Source: Sphingorhabdus sp. SMR4y
GTDB taxonomy: Bacteria > Pseudomonadota > Alphaproteobacteria > Sphingomonadales > Sphingomonadaceae
NCBI RefSeq assembly: GCF_002218195.1
Contig: NZ_CP022336.1
Coordinates: 1,116,001-1,180,000, forward strand
Direction: 5' to 3'
Length of the DNA stretch: 64,000 nucleotides
The notes beneath the pieces are model-generated. The model searched no databases. It was not told the DNA's origin and was given only the letters and a program-made list of their open reading frames with translations. Below are positions 19,318-28,181 of the stretch, piece after piece. The translations under genes were made by a program, and so were the position numbers. Every line of letters starts with the position of its first letter. Position 1 is the stretch's first letter.

Positions 19318-19386
19318 CTGGATCTTTTCGGCCAGCATCGGCGGCAGGTCGAAGATCGTGTGGACCTTGCCTTCGCGGATATGCAT
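19318..19386 (-). pseudogene. 3'-end fragment of a PHA-system family gene
   Basis: The peptide MHIREGKVHTIFDLPPMLAE, then KI, matches MHVREDEVYAVLDLPPMLAM of the intact protein encoded at 20822-21124. Only this short C-terminal part is present; neither adjoining side continues the similarity in any frame I read. It is a decayed duplicate or deletion remnant, fused in frame to the upstream side of the secreted protein gene but separated from it by unrelated sequence. Confidence 0.6.
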
Positions 19387-19745
19387 TCGCACCCCATGCG
19401 TCGACCGGATTTCGGACGTCGGTCAGTTCCCTGCTGTACGCTGCCTTTCCGCTCTCCAAGCCCGAAGCATAGCCCGACGATAAATTGACTTTAATCTGGG
19501 GATCGATAAAAACGCTATTCGCAGCACGAAATCGCCTTCAAAGTCAGGCGAACCGGCGGAGCACCACAGACGCTAGAGGCCAACGAACATGAAAAAAACA
19601 GCATAGAAACCACATTTCAATTCTCCACAGGCCCTAGCTGAATGTCCCGGCCACACGTCCGGAATGCACATCAGGCGCATCATAAGCTGACTTGCCCTAT
19701 CGCGGCGCAATAAGTTCGGGGTCCTGACGGATTGCCCAGCCGGAC

Positions 19746-20081
19746 TCACAATCTAGGTTCCGCTTGGCGCTTCGCCCGCGCAATCCATCGCTTGATATGT
19801 GCCTCACGCGCACCAATTTGGCGGACCTTCTGGCCGTAGTGCCGAGAACATGGCTCATGAAACGCGACGCCTGTTGTCGCCGCAAGCGTCAATCGCCCCG
19901 GTGCGAGATGATATCCGGGAACGTCAAAGCCTGTTTCAATCCTGCCGATGAAGGTCTTGTCGAGCTGTTTCTCCAGCTTGAAAAGGCTCAACTCCCGTGT
20001 CAGCCAACGCATCGGGCTGCAAATGGCACGAAGAAAACGTCCGATAATCACGCGACCATCCATGGACCGAAGGTAAAACAA
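19746..20081 (-). pseudogene. Decayed reverse transcriptase fragment
   Basis: The reading contains LFYLRSMDGRVIIG, where intact retroelement reverse transcriptases have FYLRYMDDWVIL, followed by LKLEKQ-type sequence FKLEKQLDKTFIGRIETGFD and GYHLAPGRLTLA, matching the thumb-side segment LEKHPDKTFIGRIERGFDFLGY. The catalytic YMDD is altered to SMDG and a stop lies about 26 bases upstream in the same frame. Only the C-terminal third remains, so the gene is dead. Group II intron, DGR or standalone RT ancestry cannot be separated. Confidence 0.6.
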
Positions 20082-20262
20082 ACCGTTTCGTTCTAAAAAA
20101 ATCGCATATCAAAGCCAGAAAGCAATGCACCGATCAGGCGCAAAAAAAGATTGTGTTTGACTGCAGGGTTCCTGGTTGCGACAATTCGGCCACTGCGCGT
20201 CGGATGGATGCGCGATACCAAAGCGGTTTGAAGATACCGTCCCCCCTCCTGAAAGGATATAT

Positions 20263-20700
20263 ATGCAAAATGCAACACAAGGTAATATTGTCGTGATCGA
20301 TTATGCCGTGCGCACGTCCGACGGCACGCTCGTCGGCGATACCAAAGAAACAGGCCCCCAGGAGATCAAGCTTGGCGATGGCGCCATTTTTCCCCAGGTC
20401 GAAGCAAAGATTGCTGACATGAAAGTTGGCGATCAGGAAACAGTCTCGATCGAATGCAATAATGCCTTTGGCCCGCGACGCGAAGAAATGGTCCTCGACA
20501 TTCCTCGGCAGAACCTGCCGCCAGAAGCCGACCCACAGCCGGGCATGGCGCTTCAGGCGCAACAGGAAGACGGCTCTGCTGTCACCCTTTATATCGTTGC
20601 TGTGAACGAAGACAGCGTGAAAGCCGACGGCAATCACCCGCTCGCCGGGGAAGATCTCGCTTTCGATGTCACGCTGCGCGAAATCAAGGATGCGGCCTAG
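20263..20700 (+). CDS. FKBP-type peptidyl-prolyl isomerase (SlyD-like)
   Basis: A 145-residue protein catalysing proline isomerisation. It begins GNIVVIDYAVRTSDGTLVGD and ends with GNHPLAGEDLAFDVTLREIK, both SlyD-family signatures; the inserted-flap region lies between (NNAFGPRREEMVLDIPRQNL). The His/Cys-rich metal tail of E. coli SlyD is absent. The ATG at 20263 follows GAAAGGA. After the stop, an imperfect stem at about 20709-20755 has no T tract. Confidence 0.92.
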   Translation: MQNATQGNIVVIDYAVRTSDGTLVGDTKETGPQEIKLGDGAIFPQVEAKIADMKVGDQETVSIECNNAFGPRREEMVLDIPRQNLPPEADPQPGMALQAQQEDGSAVTLYIVAVNEDSVKADGNHPLAGEDLAFDVTLREIKDAA

Positions 20701-20821
20701 AATTACAGGGGCGGTCCGGTTTGGCCATGCTGGCTAGCCGAACCGTCTCTATTCTGACCGTTGTCGCCGTCGATTACATTAGAGTGCTGCGCCGGATGCG
20801 AGCATTACTCCACAGCTCTCG

Positions 20822-21124
20822 TCACTCCAGCATCTTCGGAGCTTCCTTCATCAGCTTCGCCTTGATCTTGTTGGCGAACATCGCCAGCATCGGCGGCAGG
20901 TCGAGCACGGCATAGACCTCGTCCTCGCGGACATGCATGTCGCTTTTGATGCGCTGTCCGATGGCTTCCAGGGTGAAGTGGAGATGATCGCCTTCCCAGT
21001 GATGGTCGGTCAGATTGGCGCCGGGGATGATGTCGCCCAGCGTGTGGATGCCGCTGCCGATCCGGTTTTTGGCTTCTTCCAGTCCCAGTTTGTGCGGAAT
21101 ATTGACGGTGACGGGTTCGCCCAT
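20822..21124 (-). CDS. Polyhydroxyalkanoic acid system family protein
   Basis: A 100-residue protein beginning MGEPVTVNIPHKLGLEEAKN, with DHHWEGDHLHFTLEAIGQRI and LDLPPMLAMFANKIKAKLM. This matches the small PHA-granule-region family often annotated as a polyhydroxyalkanoic acid system protein; a biochemical role is not established. The ATG at 21124 is preferred over an in-frame start 21 bases upstream. A decayed copy of its 3' end lies at 19318-19386. Confidence 0.8.
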   Translation of the reverse strand: MGEPVTVNIPHKLGLEEAKNRIGSGIHTLGDIIPGANLTDHHWEGDHLHFTLEAIGQRIKSDMHVREDEVYAVLDLPPMLAMFANKIKAKLMKEAPKMLE

Positions 21125-21155
21125 GATGATTCTCCAAACAGACATGTTACTAAAA

Positions 21156-21226
21156 CCGTTAGTCCTGAGCCTGTCGAAGGACGCCTATCGACGGAGGGCG
21201 CACTTCGACAGGCTCAGTGCCAACGG
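21156..21226. repeat. Dispersed palindromic repeat
   Basis: Half-unit TAGTCCTGAGCCTGTCGAAG is opposed by CACTTCGACAGGCTCAGTG, giving a long imperfect hairpin. The copy lies between the divergent PHA-system gene and trpG, outside any operon junction. Confidence 0.85.
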
Positions 21227-21323
21227 CAGGTGGTTGGCAATTTCCCTATCACCGCAAAGGCGCAGGTCAAAGCTTTCGCGGAAACACTTGGCCTGCCGAT
21301 AATTTCCGATTAGGCAGCTTCGC

Positions 21324-21908
21324 ATGATCCTCGTTATCGACAATTATGACAGCTTCACCTTCAACCTCGTCCATTATCTGATGGAACTGGGCGCCGAGGT
21401 ACGCGTCGAGCGCAACGACGCGCTGACCGCCAGCGAAGCGCTCGCCACCGGCGCGCAGGCCTTCCTGATTTCGCCGGGTCCCTGCACCCCCAATGAAGCG
21501 GGCATATCGCTCGATCTGGTCGCGGCCTGCGCCGATGCGGAAAAGCCGCTGCTCGGCGTCTGTCTCGGCCACCAGAGCATCGGCCAGCATTTCGGTGGCA
21601 AGGTGGTGCGCGGCGGGCTGATGCACGGCAAGACTTCGCCGGTGAGCCATGACGGCAGCGGCGTCTTTGCCGGCCTGCCCTCGCCTTATACCGCGACCCG
21701 CTATCACTCGCTGATTGTCGAGGATATCCCTGCCTGCCTGCCGGTCAACGCCACCGCCGACGATGGTTCGGTCATGGGTTTCCGCCACGAAAGCCTGCCG
21801 ATTCACGGCGTGCAATTCCATCCTGAGAGTATCGCCACGGAACATGGTCACAAGCTGCTGGCCAATTTCATGGCGATTGCGGGGATCAAAGCGAAGGAAG
21901 CGGCATGA
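21324..21908 (+). CDS. trpG: Anthranilate synthase component II (glutamine amidotransferase)
   Basis: A 194-residue class I amidotransferase giving ammonia to TrpE. It opens with [19 protein letters not shown]; the nucleophile Cys is in [12 protein letters not shown] near residue 79, and the His-Glu pair in [13 protein letters not shown]. The reading is also compatible with dual use as PabA in folate synthesis. It is the first gene of trpGDC-moaC-moeA, each junction being an ATGA overlap. Confidence 0.96.
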   Translation: MILVIDNYDSFTFNLVHYLMELGAEVRVERNDALTASEALATGAQAFLISPGPCTPNEAGISLDLVAACADAEKPLLGVCLGHQSIGQHFGGKVVRGGLMHGKTSPVSHDGSGVFAGLPSPYTATRYHSLIVEDIPACLPVNATADDGSVMGFRHESLPIHGVQFHPESIATEHGHKLLANFMAIAGIKAKEAA

Positions 21909-22891
21909 CCTTACCCGATCCGGCAAGCGCGCTCAGCGAAGCATCGGCCCGCGCGGCCTTTTCCGCGATCCTGGACGGCTCCTGCTCGGCCGAGGAGATC
22001 ACGAAATTTCTGGTCGATCTTGCCGACCGCGGCGAGACCGCGACGGAAATCGCCGCAGCCGCACAGGAAATGCGCGCCCGGATGATCGCTGTCGACGCGC
22101 CCGCCAATGCCATCGATGTCTGCGGCACCGGCGGCGATGGCAGCCACAGCCTGAATATCAGCACCGCCACCGCTCTGGTGGTTGCCGCCTGCGAAATACC
22201 GATGGCGAAACATGGCAATCGCGCCGCTTCGAGCAAATCGGGCGCGGCCGATACGCTGGAAGCGCTCGGACTGGATCTGGCCAAGGCCGCGACCAACGGG
22301 GAGCAAAGCCTGCGCGAAATCGGCATCGCCTTTTTCTTCGCGCCCAACCATCAACCGGCGCTCGGCCCGCTGGGACCGATCCGCAAGGCCATCGGTCGCC
22401 GGACGATCTTCAATCTGCTCGGCCCCTTGTGCAATCCCGCGAAGGTCAAACGCCAGCTGATCGGCGTGGCTTCGCCCGATCTGGTCGAGACTTATGCCGA
22501 AGCGGCACTGCAACTGGGCTATGACAAGGCGATGATCGTCTCCGGCGAGGAAGGGCTCGACGAGCTCAGCATTTCCGGTCCTAGTCGGGTTGCCGTCATC
22601 AGCGATGGCAGCGTCACCATCAGCCGTATCACCCCGGAAGACGCGGGACTCCCCCGTCACCCGGCGGAAGCGATCAAAGGTGGTGATGCAGAATATAATG
22701 CTGCGGCGCTCAAGGCGCTGCTGCTGGGCGAAAAATCCGCCTATCGTGACGCCGTGTTGCTCAACAGCGCCGCCGCGTTAATGGTCGCGGGCGAAGTCGA
22801 CAGCTGGGAGGAAGGCGTGGAGGAAGCCGCCGAAGCGCTCGACAAGGGCCTTGCCAACGCCATGCTCAACTGCTGGATCGCCAACCAATGA
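21905..22891 (+). CDS. trpD: Anthranilate phosphoribosyltransferase
   Basis: A 328-residue enzyme joining anthranilate to PRPP. The PRPP loop [18 protein letters not shown] lies at about 75-92, [21 protein letters not shown] follows (anthranilate site), and [22 protein letters not shown] is the hinge region. It starts in a 4-bp overlap with trpG and ends in one with trpC, so the three are translated as a unit. Confidence 0.96.
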   Translation: MTLPDPASALSEASARAAFSAILDGSCSAEEITKFLVDLADRGETATEIAAAAQEMRARMIAVDAPANAIDVCGTGGDGSHSLNISTATALVVAACEIPMAKHGNRAASSKSGAADTLEALGLDLAKAATNGEQSLREIGIAFFFAPNHQPALGPLGPIRKAIGRRTIFNLLGPLCNPAKVKRQLIGVASPDLVETYAEAALQLGYDKAMIVSGEEGLDELSISGPSRVAVISDGSVTISRITPEDAGLPRHPAEAIKGGDAEYNAAALKALLLGEKSAYRDAVLLNSAAALMVAGEVDSWEEGVEEAAEALDKGLANAMLNCWIANQ

Positions 22892-23679
22892 ACAAGCTTG
22901 AAGAAATCTGCGCGACCACGCGGGACTATGTCCGGCAACGCAAGGCTGATGTTCCGGCGTCGAAACTGAGCGATGACATCGCTCGTCAGAGTGCGCCGCG
23001 CGGTTTTGCTGCGGCAATCCGCGAAAAATCGGCCGACGGCTTTGCCCTGATCGCCGAAATCAAGAAAGCCAGCCCGTCCAAGGGCCTGATCCGCGAGGAT
23101 TTCGATCCCCCCGCCCATGCCCGCGCCTATCAGGCCGGCGGCGCTGCGTGCCTGTCGGTGCTGACGGACCAACCCTATTTTCAGGGCAAGGACGATTATC
23201 TGGTCGCGGCGCGCGCCGCCGTCGACCTGCCCTGCCTGCGCAAGGATTTCATGGTCGACCCCTGGCAGATCGCCGAATCGCGGGCGCTGGGTGCGGATGC
23301 GATATTGATCATCATGGCGGTGCTGGACGATGCTCTGGCGGCGGCAATCGAAGCGGAAGCCCTGTCGCTCGGCATGGACGCGCTGATCGAGGTGCACGAC
23401 GAAGCGGAGCTGGAACGCGCGCTGAAGCTGCAGTCACCGCTGCTCGGCATCAACAACCGCAATCTCAAGACGTTCGAGACCAGCCTCGAGCAAACCGAAC
23501 GGCTGGCCCAGCTGGTCCCCGACGACCGGATCATGGTGTCGGAAAGCGGTATCTTCACCCATGAGGATTGCCAGCGACTGTCAAAATCGGGCGCTCGCGC
23601 CTTTTTGGTAGGTGAATCCCTGATGCGACAGGATAATGTGGAGGCTGCAACCCGCGAGCTTTTGACAGGAACCCAATGA
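22888..23679 (+). CDS. trpC: Indole-3-glycerol-phosphate synthase
   Basis: A 263-residue TIM-barrel enzyme that closes the indole ring. Key motifs are [15 protein letters not shown] (catalytic Lys), [25 protein letters not shown] and VSESGIF. TrpF is not fused, as expected for the group. It overlaps trpD upstream and moaC downstream by 4 bp each. Confidence 0.96.
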   Translation: MNKLEEICATTRDYVRQRKADVPASKLSDDIARQSAPRGFAAAIREKSADGFALIAEIKKASPSKGLIREDFDPPAHARAYQAGGAACLSVLTDQPYFQGKDDYLVAARAAVDLPCLRKDFMVDPWQIAESRALGADAILIIMAVLDDALAAAIEAEALSLGMDALIEVHDEAELERALKLQSPLLGINNRNLKTFETSLEQTERLAQLVPDDRIMVSESGIFTHEDCQRLSKSGARAFLVGESLMRQDNVEAATRELLTGTQ

Positions 23680-24146
23680 GCAAATTGACCCATATCGACG
23701 GCGACGGCGCGGCCCATATGGTCGATGTGGGCGGCAAGGCCGACACCGTCCGCGAAGCCCGTGCCGAGGGCCGGATCGCGATGAAACTGGAAGTCTTGGA
23801 AGCAATAAAAGCCAACACCATGAAGAAGGGCGATGTGCTGGCGACGGCGCGCATTGCCGGGATCATGGCGGCGAAGAAGACCAGCGATCTCATCCCCCTG
23901 TGTCATCCGCTGGCGCTGACCAAGGTGGCGGTGGATTTCGAATTTCTGGAGGACGGCATCAAGGTCTCTTCCATGGCGCGGCTGACCGACAAGACTGGTG
24001 TGGAAATGGAAGCTTTGACAGCCTGTTCCGTCGCACTCCTCACAATCTATGACATGTCCAAGGCGATGCAGAAGGATATGGTGATCAGCGATATCCGGCT
24101 GCTCTCGAAAAGCGGCGGCAAGTCGGGAGACTGGGTCGCGGAATGA
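23676..24146 (+). CDS. moaC: Cyclic pyranopterin monophosphate synthase
   Basis: A 156-residue molybdenum cofactor enzyme making cPMP. The catalytic stretches [18 protein letters not shown] (about 65-82) and [20 protein letters not shown] are intact. It lies within the tryptophan operon with 4-bp overlaps on both sides, an arrangement common in sphingomonads that ties cofactor synthesis to trp transcription. Confidence 0.96.
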   Translation: MSKLTHIDGDGAAHMVDVGGKADTVREARAEGRIAMKLEVLEAIKANTMKKGDVLATARIAGIMAAKKTSDLIPLCHPLALTKVAVDFEFLEDGIKVSSMARLTDKTGVEMEALTACSVALLTIYDMSKAMQKDMVISDIRLLSKSGGKSGDWVAE

Positions 24147-25327
24147 GCAGCCTACTGCCTCTGGACGAAGCCCAGCAACGCCTGATCGCGCTGGCATCCC
24201 GCCTGCCCGCCGAAACCCTTTCCGTCCATGAAGCGCTCGGCCGCTATCTCGCCAGCGACCTGATCGCCAAGCGCGAGCAACCGGCGGCCGATATGTCGGC
24301 GATGGACGGCTATGCGATCCGCTTCGAGGATCGCAGCGGCCCGTGGACATTGATCGGCGAGTGCGCCGCCGGCAGCCCCCCGTGCCGCGCGCTGCAAGCC
24401 GGAGAGACCGCCCGTATTTTCACCGGTGCCCTGCTGCCCGAAGGCGCCGACACCGTGGTCATGCAGGAGAATGTCGCCGCCGATGGCACCACCATCCACC
24501 TGACCGCAGAGCCCTCCCCCGCAAAAGGCCGCCATGTCCGGCACAAAGGCGGTGATTTCCAGCAGGGCAGCACCGGCTTGCACGCAGGCAGCCTGCTCAA
24601 CGCGGCGGCGCTCGGTGAAGCGGTGATCGCCGGCTATGGCGAGCTGTCGGTCGGCCTCCATCCCAAAGTGGCAGTCGTTTCGACCGGCGACGAACTGGTC
24701 GCGCCGGGCAGCGCCACCCTGCCCCACCAGATCCCCGCCAGCAATGACGTCATGCTGTCAGCCATGCTCTCCGGCCTGACCGCCGAAACCCGCAACCTGA
24801 GCCGCATTCCGGACAATATGGACATATTATGCCAGTCACTGGAAAGCGCGAAGGATTGCGACATCATCGTCACTATCGGCGGCGCCTCTGTCGGCGATCA
24901 TGATCTGGTCGGGCCGGCGTTCGAGCGGCTCGGCGCCGAGATCGACTTCTACAAGATCGCGATGAAACCGGGCAAGCCGGTGATGGCCGGAACGCTCGGC
25001 CAGACGGTGATCCTGGCGCTCCCCGGCAACCCCGCCTCCGCCTTTGTCGCGGCCACATTATTCCTGCTGCCGCTGGTCCGCTTCATGGCCGGAGCCAAGA
25101 CATATCTGCCCGCCTACCAAAGCGCCCCGACCAGCGAAGCCCTCCCCGCCAACGGCCCCCGCGCGCAGTTCCTGCGGGCCAGGGTCGACCAGAGCGGCAT
25201 AACCCCCTTCAACAGTCAGGACAGCGCCAAGCTGTCGGTGCTGGCGGCGTCCAATGCGCTGCTGTACCGGCCTGCCGGTGCGGGGGCGGCGGATGTAGGG
25301 GAAATGGTGGCTTATATTGGGATATAG
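24143..25327 (+). CDS. moeA: Molybdopterin molybdenumtransferase
   Basis: A 394-residue enzyme inserting molybdenum into molybdopterin. Visible motifs are [57 protein letters not shown] and [11 protein letters not shown], in family order. It ends the trpGDC-moaC-moeA unit. No hairpin-plus-T terminator follows. Confidence 0.96.
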   Translation: MSSLLPLDEAQQRLIALASRLPAETLSVHEALGRYLASDLIAKREQPAADMSAMDGYAIRFEDRSGPWTLIGECAAGSPPCRALQAGETARIFTGALLPEGADTVVMQENVAADGTTIHLTAEPSPAKGRHVRHKGGDFQQGSTGLHAGSLLNAAALGEAVIAGYGELSVGLHPKVAVVSTGDELVAPGSATLPHQIPASNDVMLSAMLSGLTAETRNLSRIPDNMDILCQSLESAKDCDIIVTIGGASVGDHDLVGPAFERLGAEIDFYKIAMKPGKPVMAGTLGQTVILALPGNPASAFVAATLFLLPLVRFMAGAKTYLPAYQSAPTSEALPANGPRAQFLRARVDQSGITPFNSQDSAKLSVLAASNALLYRPAGAGAADVGEMVAYIGI

Positions 25328-25583
25328 TTGTCAGGGTCGTCCGCTATCGGCACGTTGTTAGATCGTACCGAAGGGATGAGATTTGGGTGGCGAGCGTTCA
25401 TTGACTCTTCTTCCAGATGATGTCCGCTAACTCCCGAAGGCGGACACTAGATGCTCATTTGAATGCACCAATATTTGCTGTTGCATTTTTCTGAACCAAG
25501 GCCGCCTTCCATCGAAAAAATATGCGCTGTCTGTGGTGGCCATCCAATATCGTAGACTGATACCCCGAAAATTGTTGCGGTGT
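25328..25583. other. Spacer after moeA
   Basis: No gene. It contains a degenerate element flanked by GTCCGCTATCGG (about 25338) and GTCCGCTAACTCCCGAAGGCGGACA (ending near 25447), resembling decayed copies at 27.25, 37.05 and 37.67 kb. Confidence 0.4.
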
Positions 25584-25799
25584 TCAATCTTCTTCTACCG
25601 GTTCGTAGCGTAACAAATCACCGGGTTGGCATTTCAACTCCCGGCAGATCGCCTCAAGCGTGGTAAAACGCATTGCCTTTGCCTTACCGGTTTTCAGGAT
25701 GGAGAGGTTGGCAAGCGTGATATCCACCCGCTCGGCCAACTCGGTCAGGGTCATGCGGTTATCGTGCAGCAGATCGTCGAGCTTGACTCGAATAGCCAT
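25584..25799 (-). CDS. XRE-family (YozG-like) helix-turn-helix regulator
   Basis: A 71-residue Cro/C1 repressor-like protein: MAIRVKLDDLLHDNRMTLTE, then LAERVDITLANLSILKTGKAKAMRFTTLEAICRELKCQPGDLL. This compact class is nearly always encoded beside a DUF2975 membrane protein, as here, and its role is probably local regulation of that gene. The start codon overlaps the end of the DUF2975 gene by one base (TAATG-type junction). Confidence 0.9.
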   Translation of the reverse strand: MAIRVKLDDLLHDNRMTLTELAERVDITLANLSILKTGKAKAMRFTTLEAICRELKCQPGDLLRYEPVEED

Positions 25800-26374
25800 T
25801 AAACCGTCCCATCCAGTTCTTCCTGCATTTCCGCCCCGCGATCAAAAACCCGCGCGAGGATGATAAGCAGCAAGACGAGCAAAATACCGGAAATCGATAT
25901 GCTGGCATCAGGCGACATTTCAAAATCTACGCCCGGTTTCGGATCACCGAGCATTGTGACCACGCCTGTAGCAAGCAGGCTTGCGCAAAATGTTACAATC
26001 TGGATTCCGACGGCTGCAATGCCAATACCGCGCAGCCGGGTACCGTTGATATCGGTAAAGGGATTGCCCTCACCAACCGAGCGCACGATCCGACGCAAAC
26101 GATCGACCGCAAAAAGCGTCAGCAACATCAAGACAACCGCCAGTGCCATTATCAATGCGATCATCCCGAAAATCTCAGGCTCGGGCGGGCTCACAAATGC
26201 CTTCGCCATTTCCGCCAGCAGATATTGATAGGTGAATGGTATTGCCAGCAAGCAAATTGTGGCAACGCCTATTCCAGCCAACAAAATCCACTTGCTAAAA
26301 GCCAATATTCTACGTGCGGATTTGAGCACGATATCATTTGATTGTGAATCCTTTTTGATATTCGATTCCATCAC
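25799..26374 (-). CDS. DUF2975 membrane protein
   Basis: A 191-residue integral membrane protein with four predicted helices: ILLAGIGVATICLLAIPFTY, IALIMALAVVLMLLTLFAV, IAAVGIQIVTFCASLLAT and ISISGILLVLLLIILARVF. The helix pattern and the partner XRE gene fit DUF2975; no biochemical function is known. It diverges from the membrane protein at 26514 across a very AT-rich 139-bp spacer. Confidence 0.85.
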   Translation of the reverse strand: MMESNIKKDSQSNDIVLKSARRILAFSKWILLAGIGVATICLLAIPFTYQYLLAEMAKAFVSPPEPEIFGMIALIMALAVVLMLLTLFAVDRLRRIVRSVGEGNPFTDINGTRLRGIGIAAVGIQIVTFCASLLATGVVTMLGDPKPGVDFEMSPDASISISGILLVLLLIILARVFDRGAEMQEELDGTV

Positions 26375-26513
26375 TGAGTCTCCGTAATTTATTGTCCTTC
26401 AATAATCTACATATTGATATATGGCAATATAAATATTGATTATCGATATGGAATATGCCACATGCTTTTCACTTCGGAACATCAGTCCGTTGGGAAACAG
26501 GGAGAAATGGCCA
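26375..26513. promoter_or_regulatory. AT-rich divergent promoter region
   Basis: A 139-bp spacer between divergent membrane-protein genes with a run of near-palindromic AT-rich sequence (ATATTGATATATGGCAATAT at about 26410-26430, and TATCGATA at about 26441). It probably contains both promoters and an operator for the nearby XRE regulator; the exact elements cannot be assigned. Confidence 0.4.
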
Positions 26514-27167
26514 ATGTTGGAAAACTATCGGAAAATGGGCGGCCTTGCGGCTTTGACGGAGGCGCTATGCTATATTATCGGGTTCGCGATATTTGTTTTT
26601 TTCCTCGATTTTCCAGGCAATTCCAACCCTGTTGAGAATGTAGAGTTTCTCATCGAGAATAAAATTCTCATCATGTCCACCATGTCGATAATCTATATAT
26701 TTGCCGCGCTGGTTTTGGCTGTTCTGGTCTTGGCACTGCATGACCAATTGAAGGAAAAATCGCCCAAAGCGATGCAAGTCGCAACATCGGTGGGCCTCAT
26801 TTGGGCTGGCGTGGTTGTAGCCAGCGGGATGATTTTCAATGTCGGCGCGGAAAGCGTGATCAGTATATATGCAAATGATCCTGAACGAGCTGCTACACTT
26901 TGGATGGCGGTTGGCATTGTTCAAGACGGATTGGGCGGTGGAATCGAGCTCCTGGGAGGCGTGTGGATTCTCATCATTAGCTGGACTGGTTTGAAGAGCG
27001 GTATTTATCCGAAGTTTCTTAACTATCTGGGAATTATCCTGGGATGTGCAGGCGTCCTGTCCGTTGCTCCTTCCTGGGAAATTTTTGTCGAGATTTTTGG
27101 CCTCGGCCAAATCGTCTGGTTTATCTGGCTTGGAACGATCATGTTGCGCGATAAGGCAGCGGCTTGA
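26514..27167 (+). CDS. Integral membrane protein, DUF4386-like
   Basis: A 217-residue protein with about six helices, starting MLENYRKMGGLAALTEALCY. The first-helix pattern GGLAALTEALCYIIGF and the total length resemble the DUF4386 group, which I give with caution. The ATG at 26514 follows GGGAGAA; a longer frame to 26436 lacks a ribosome site. Its TGA is overlapped by a TTG that opens a truncated DUF2306-like frame. Confidence 0.7.
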   Translation: MLENYRKMGGLAALTEALCYIIGFAIFVFFLDFPGNSNPVENVEFLIENKILIMSTMSIIYIFAALVLAVLVLALHDQLKEKSPKAMQVATSVGLIWAGVVVASGMIFNVGAESVISIYANDPERAATLWMAVGIVQDGLGGGIELLGGVWILIISWTGLKSGIYPKFLNYLGIILGCAGVLSVAPSWEIFVEIFGLGQIVWFIWLGTIMLRDKAAA

Positions 27168-27301
27168 CGGAGCTGCATCCGATTGGACTGATCCATTTCG
27201 CGGTCGGCGCGATAGCATTGCTGGTCGGCGCAGCGGCACGGACATTTCGTAAGCGGTATCCGCTTCCTACCGAAAGCGGACTAAGCGTCAGGCTGGAGTG
27301 A
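27164..27301 (+). pseudogene. Truncated DUF2306-like membrane gene fragment
   Basis: From the TTG that overlaps the previous stop (TTGA), 45 codons read TELHPIGLIHFAVGAIALLV, then GAAARTFRKR. This is like the first helix of DUF2306 membrane proteins, which run to well over 100 residues. The similarity stops where a decayed GTCCGCTTTCGG-type element begins, and a stop follows. Probably a gene cut short by that element. Confidence 0.4.
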
Positions 27302-27457
27302 ACGTCCGCAACTGGGGCGTTAGCGGATGGACAGCTCTTGTACGGCAAGCGCGAATTGCCGACATCGAAGCAATTGATCAATCTGTCCACATCGCCCACC
27401 CTTCTGCCAGCGGCCGCAGCACTTCCCGCTTGACTTCCCCCGTTTTGTTTCTTAATT

Positions 27458-27472
27458 GTTCCGTATTCGTTC
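27458..27472 (+). promoter_or_regulatory. LexA (SOS) box of lexA
   Basis: GTTCCGTATTCGTTC is an exact GTTC-N7-GTTC, the alphaproteobacterial LexA operator. It lies 20-34 bases upstream of the lexA start, as expected for autorepression. A further GAAC follows at 27476. Confidence 0.9.
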
Positions 27473-27491
27473 CCAGAACAGGACACTGGAC

Positions 27492-28181
27492 ATGCTCACG
27501 CAAAAGCAACATGAACTTCTTTGCTTCATTGATGAAAAACTCAAGGACAGCGGCGTTTCGCCCTCGTTCGAGGAAATGAAGGAAGCGCTGGGGCTCAAGT
27601 CCAAGTCCGGCATTCACCGTCTGATCAGCGCGCTCGAGGAGCGGCACTTCATCCGCCGCCTGCCCAACCGGGCGCGGGCGCTGGAAGTGCTGAAGCTGCC
27701 GGAAGGCGGCGTACAGGAAGCGGAGCCCTCCAATGTGGTCGCGCTGCACCCGGAAACACCGGTGCGCGAAGTCGCGTCCAGCCCGGCCCCGAGCAATGAC
27801 GATATTCTGGAAATTCCGCTGCACGGCCGGATCGCCGCCGGCGCGCCGATCGAAGCGATGGAAGGCCAGTCGGCGCTCAGCGTGCCTGCCGCGCTGCTCG
27901 GCCCCGGCGAACATTATGCGCTGGAAGTCTCCGGCGATTCGATGATCGAGGCCGGTATCCTCGACGGCGACTATGCGCTGATCCAGAAAACCGAAGTGGC
28001 GCGCGATGGCGAGATTGTCGTAGCCTTGATCCACGACGAGGAAGCCACGCTGAAATATCTCCACAAGGATGGTGTGCGGGTGCGGCTCGATCCCGCCAAC
28101 GCCGCCTATGAACCGCAAATCTATGGTGCGGGCGAAGTGCGGATTCAGGGCAAGATGGCCGGATTGCTGCGCCGCTACTGA
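27492..28181 (+). CDS. lexA: SOS repressor LexA
   Basis: A 229-residue repressor-protease. N-terminal winged [23 protein letters not shown] through [19 protein letters not shown]. The self-cleavage site is Ala116-Gly117 in [11 protein letters not shown], the nucleophile Ser150 in [11 protein letters not shown] and the general base Lys188 in EATLKYL. The ATG at 27492 is preferred over a start 36 bases upstream because family members begin MLTxKQ, and the upstream codons cover the operator. Confidence 0.97.
   Translation: MLTQKQHELLCFIDEKLKDSGVSPSFEEMKEALGLKSKSGIHRLISALEERHFIRRLPNRARALEVLKLPEGGVQEAEPSNVVALHPETPVREVASSPAPSNDDILEIPLHGRIAAGAPIEAMEGQSALSVPAALLGPGEHYALEVSGDSMIEAGILDGDYALIQKTEVARDGEIVVALIHDEEATLKYLHKDGVRVRLDPANAAYEPQIYGAGEVRIQGKMAGLLRRY

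Larger units (their letters stand above)
19147..20262. other. Genomic scar between the secreted pair and the FKBP gene
   Basis: About 1.1 kb holding no intact gene. It contains the PHA-family fragment (19318-19386), the reverse transcriptase fragment (19746-20081) and otherwise unassignable sequence with short open frames lacking ribosome sites. No inverted repeats or target duplications bounding the region were found by eye. It reads as an old insertion hotspot that has decayed. Confidence 0.6.

Noticed and set aside
25584-26374. XRE/DUF2975 pair as a toxin-antitoxin system
   Set aside because: The XRE protein is the compact YozG type that accompanies DUF2975; no toxin fold is visible and the gene order is the usual one for that pair.
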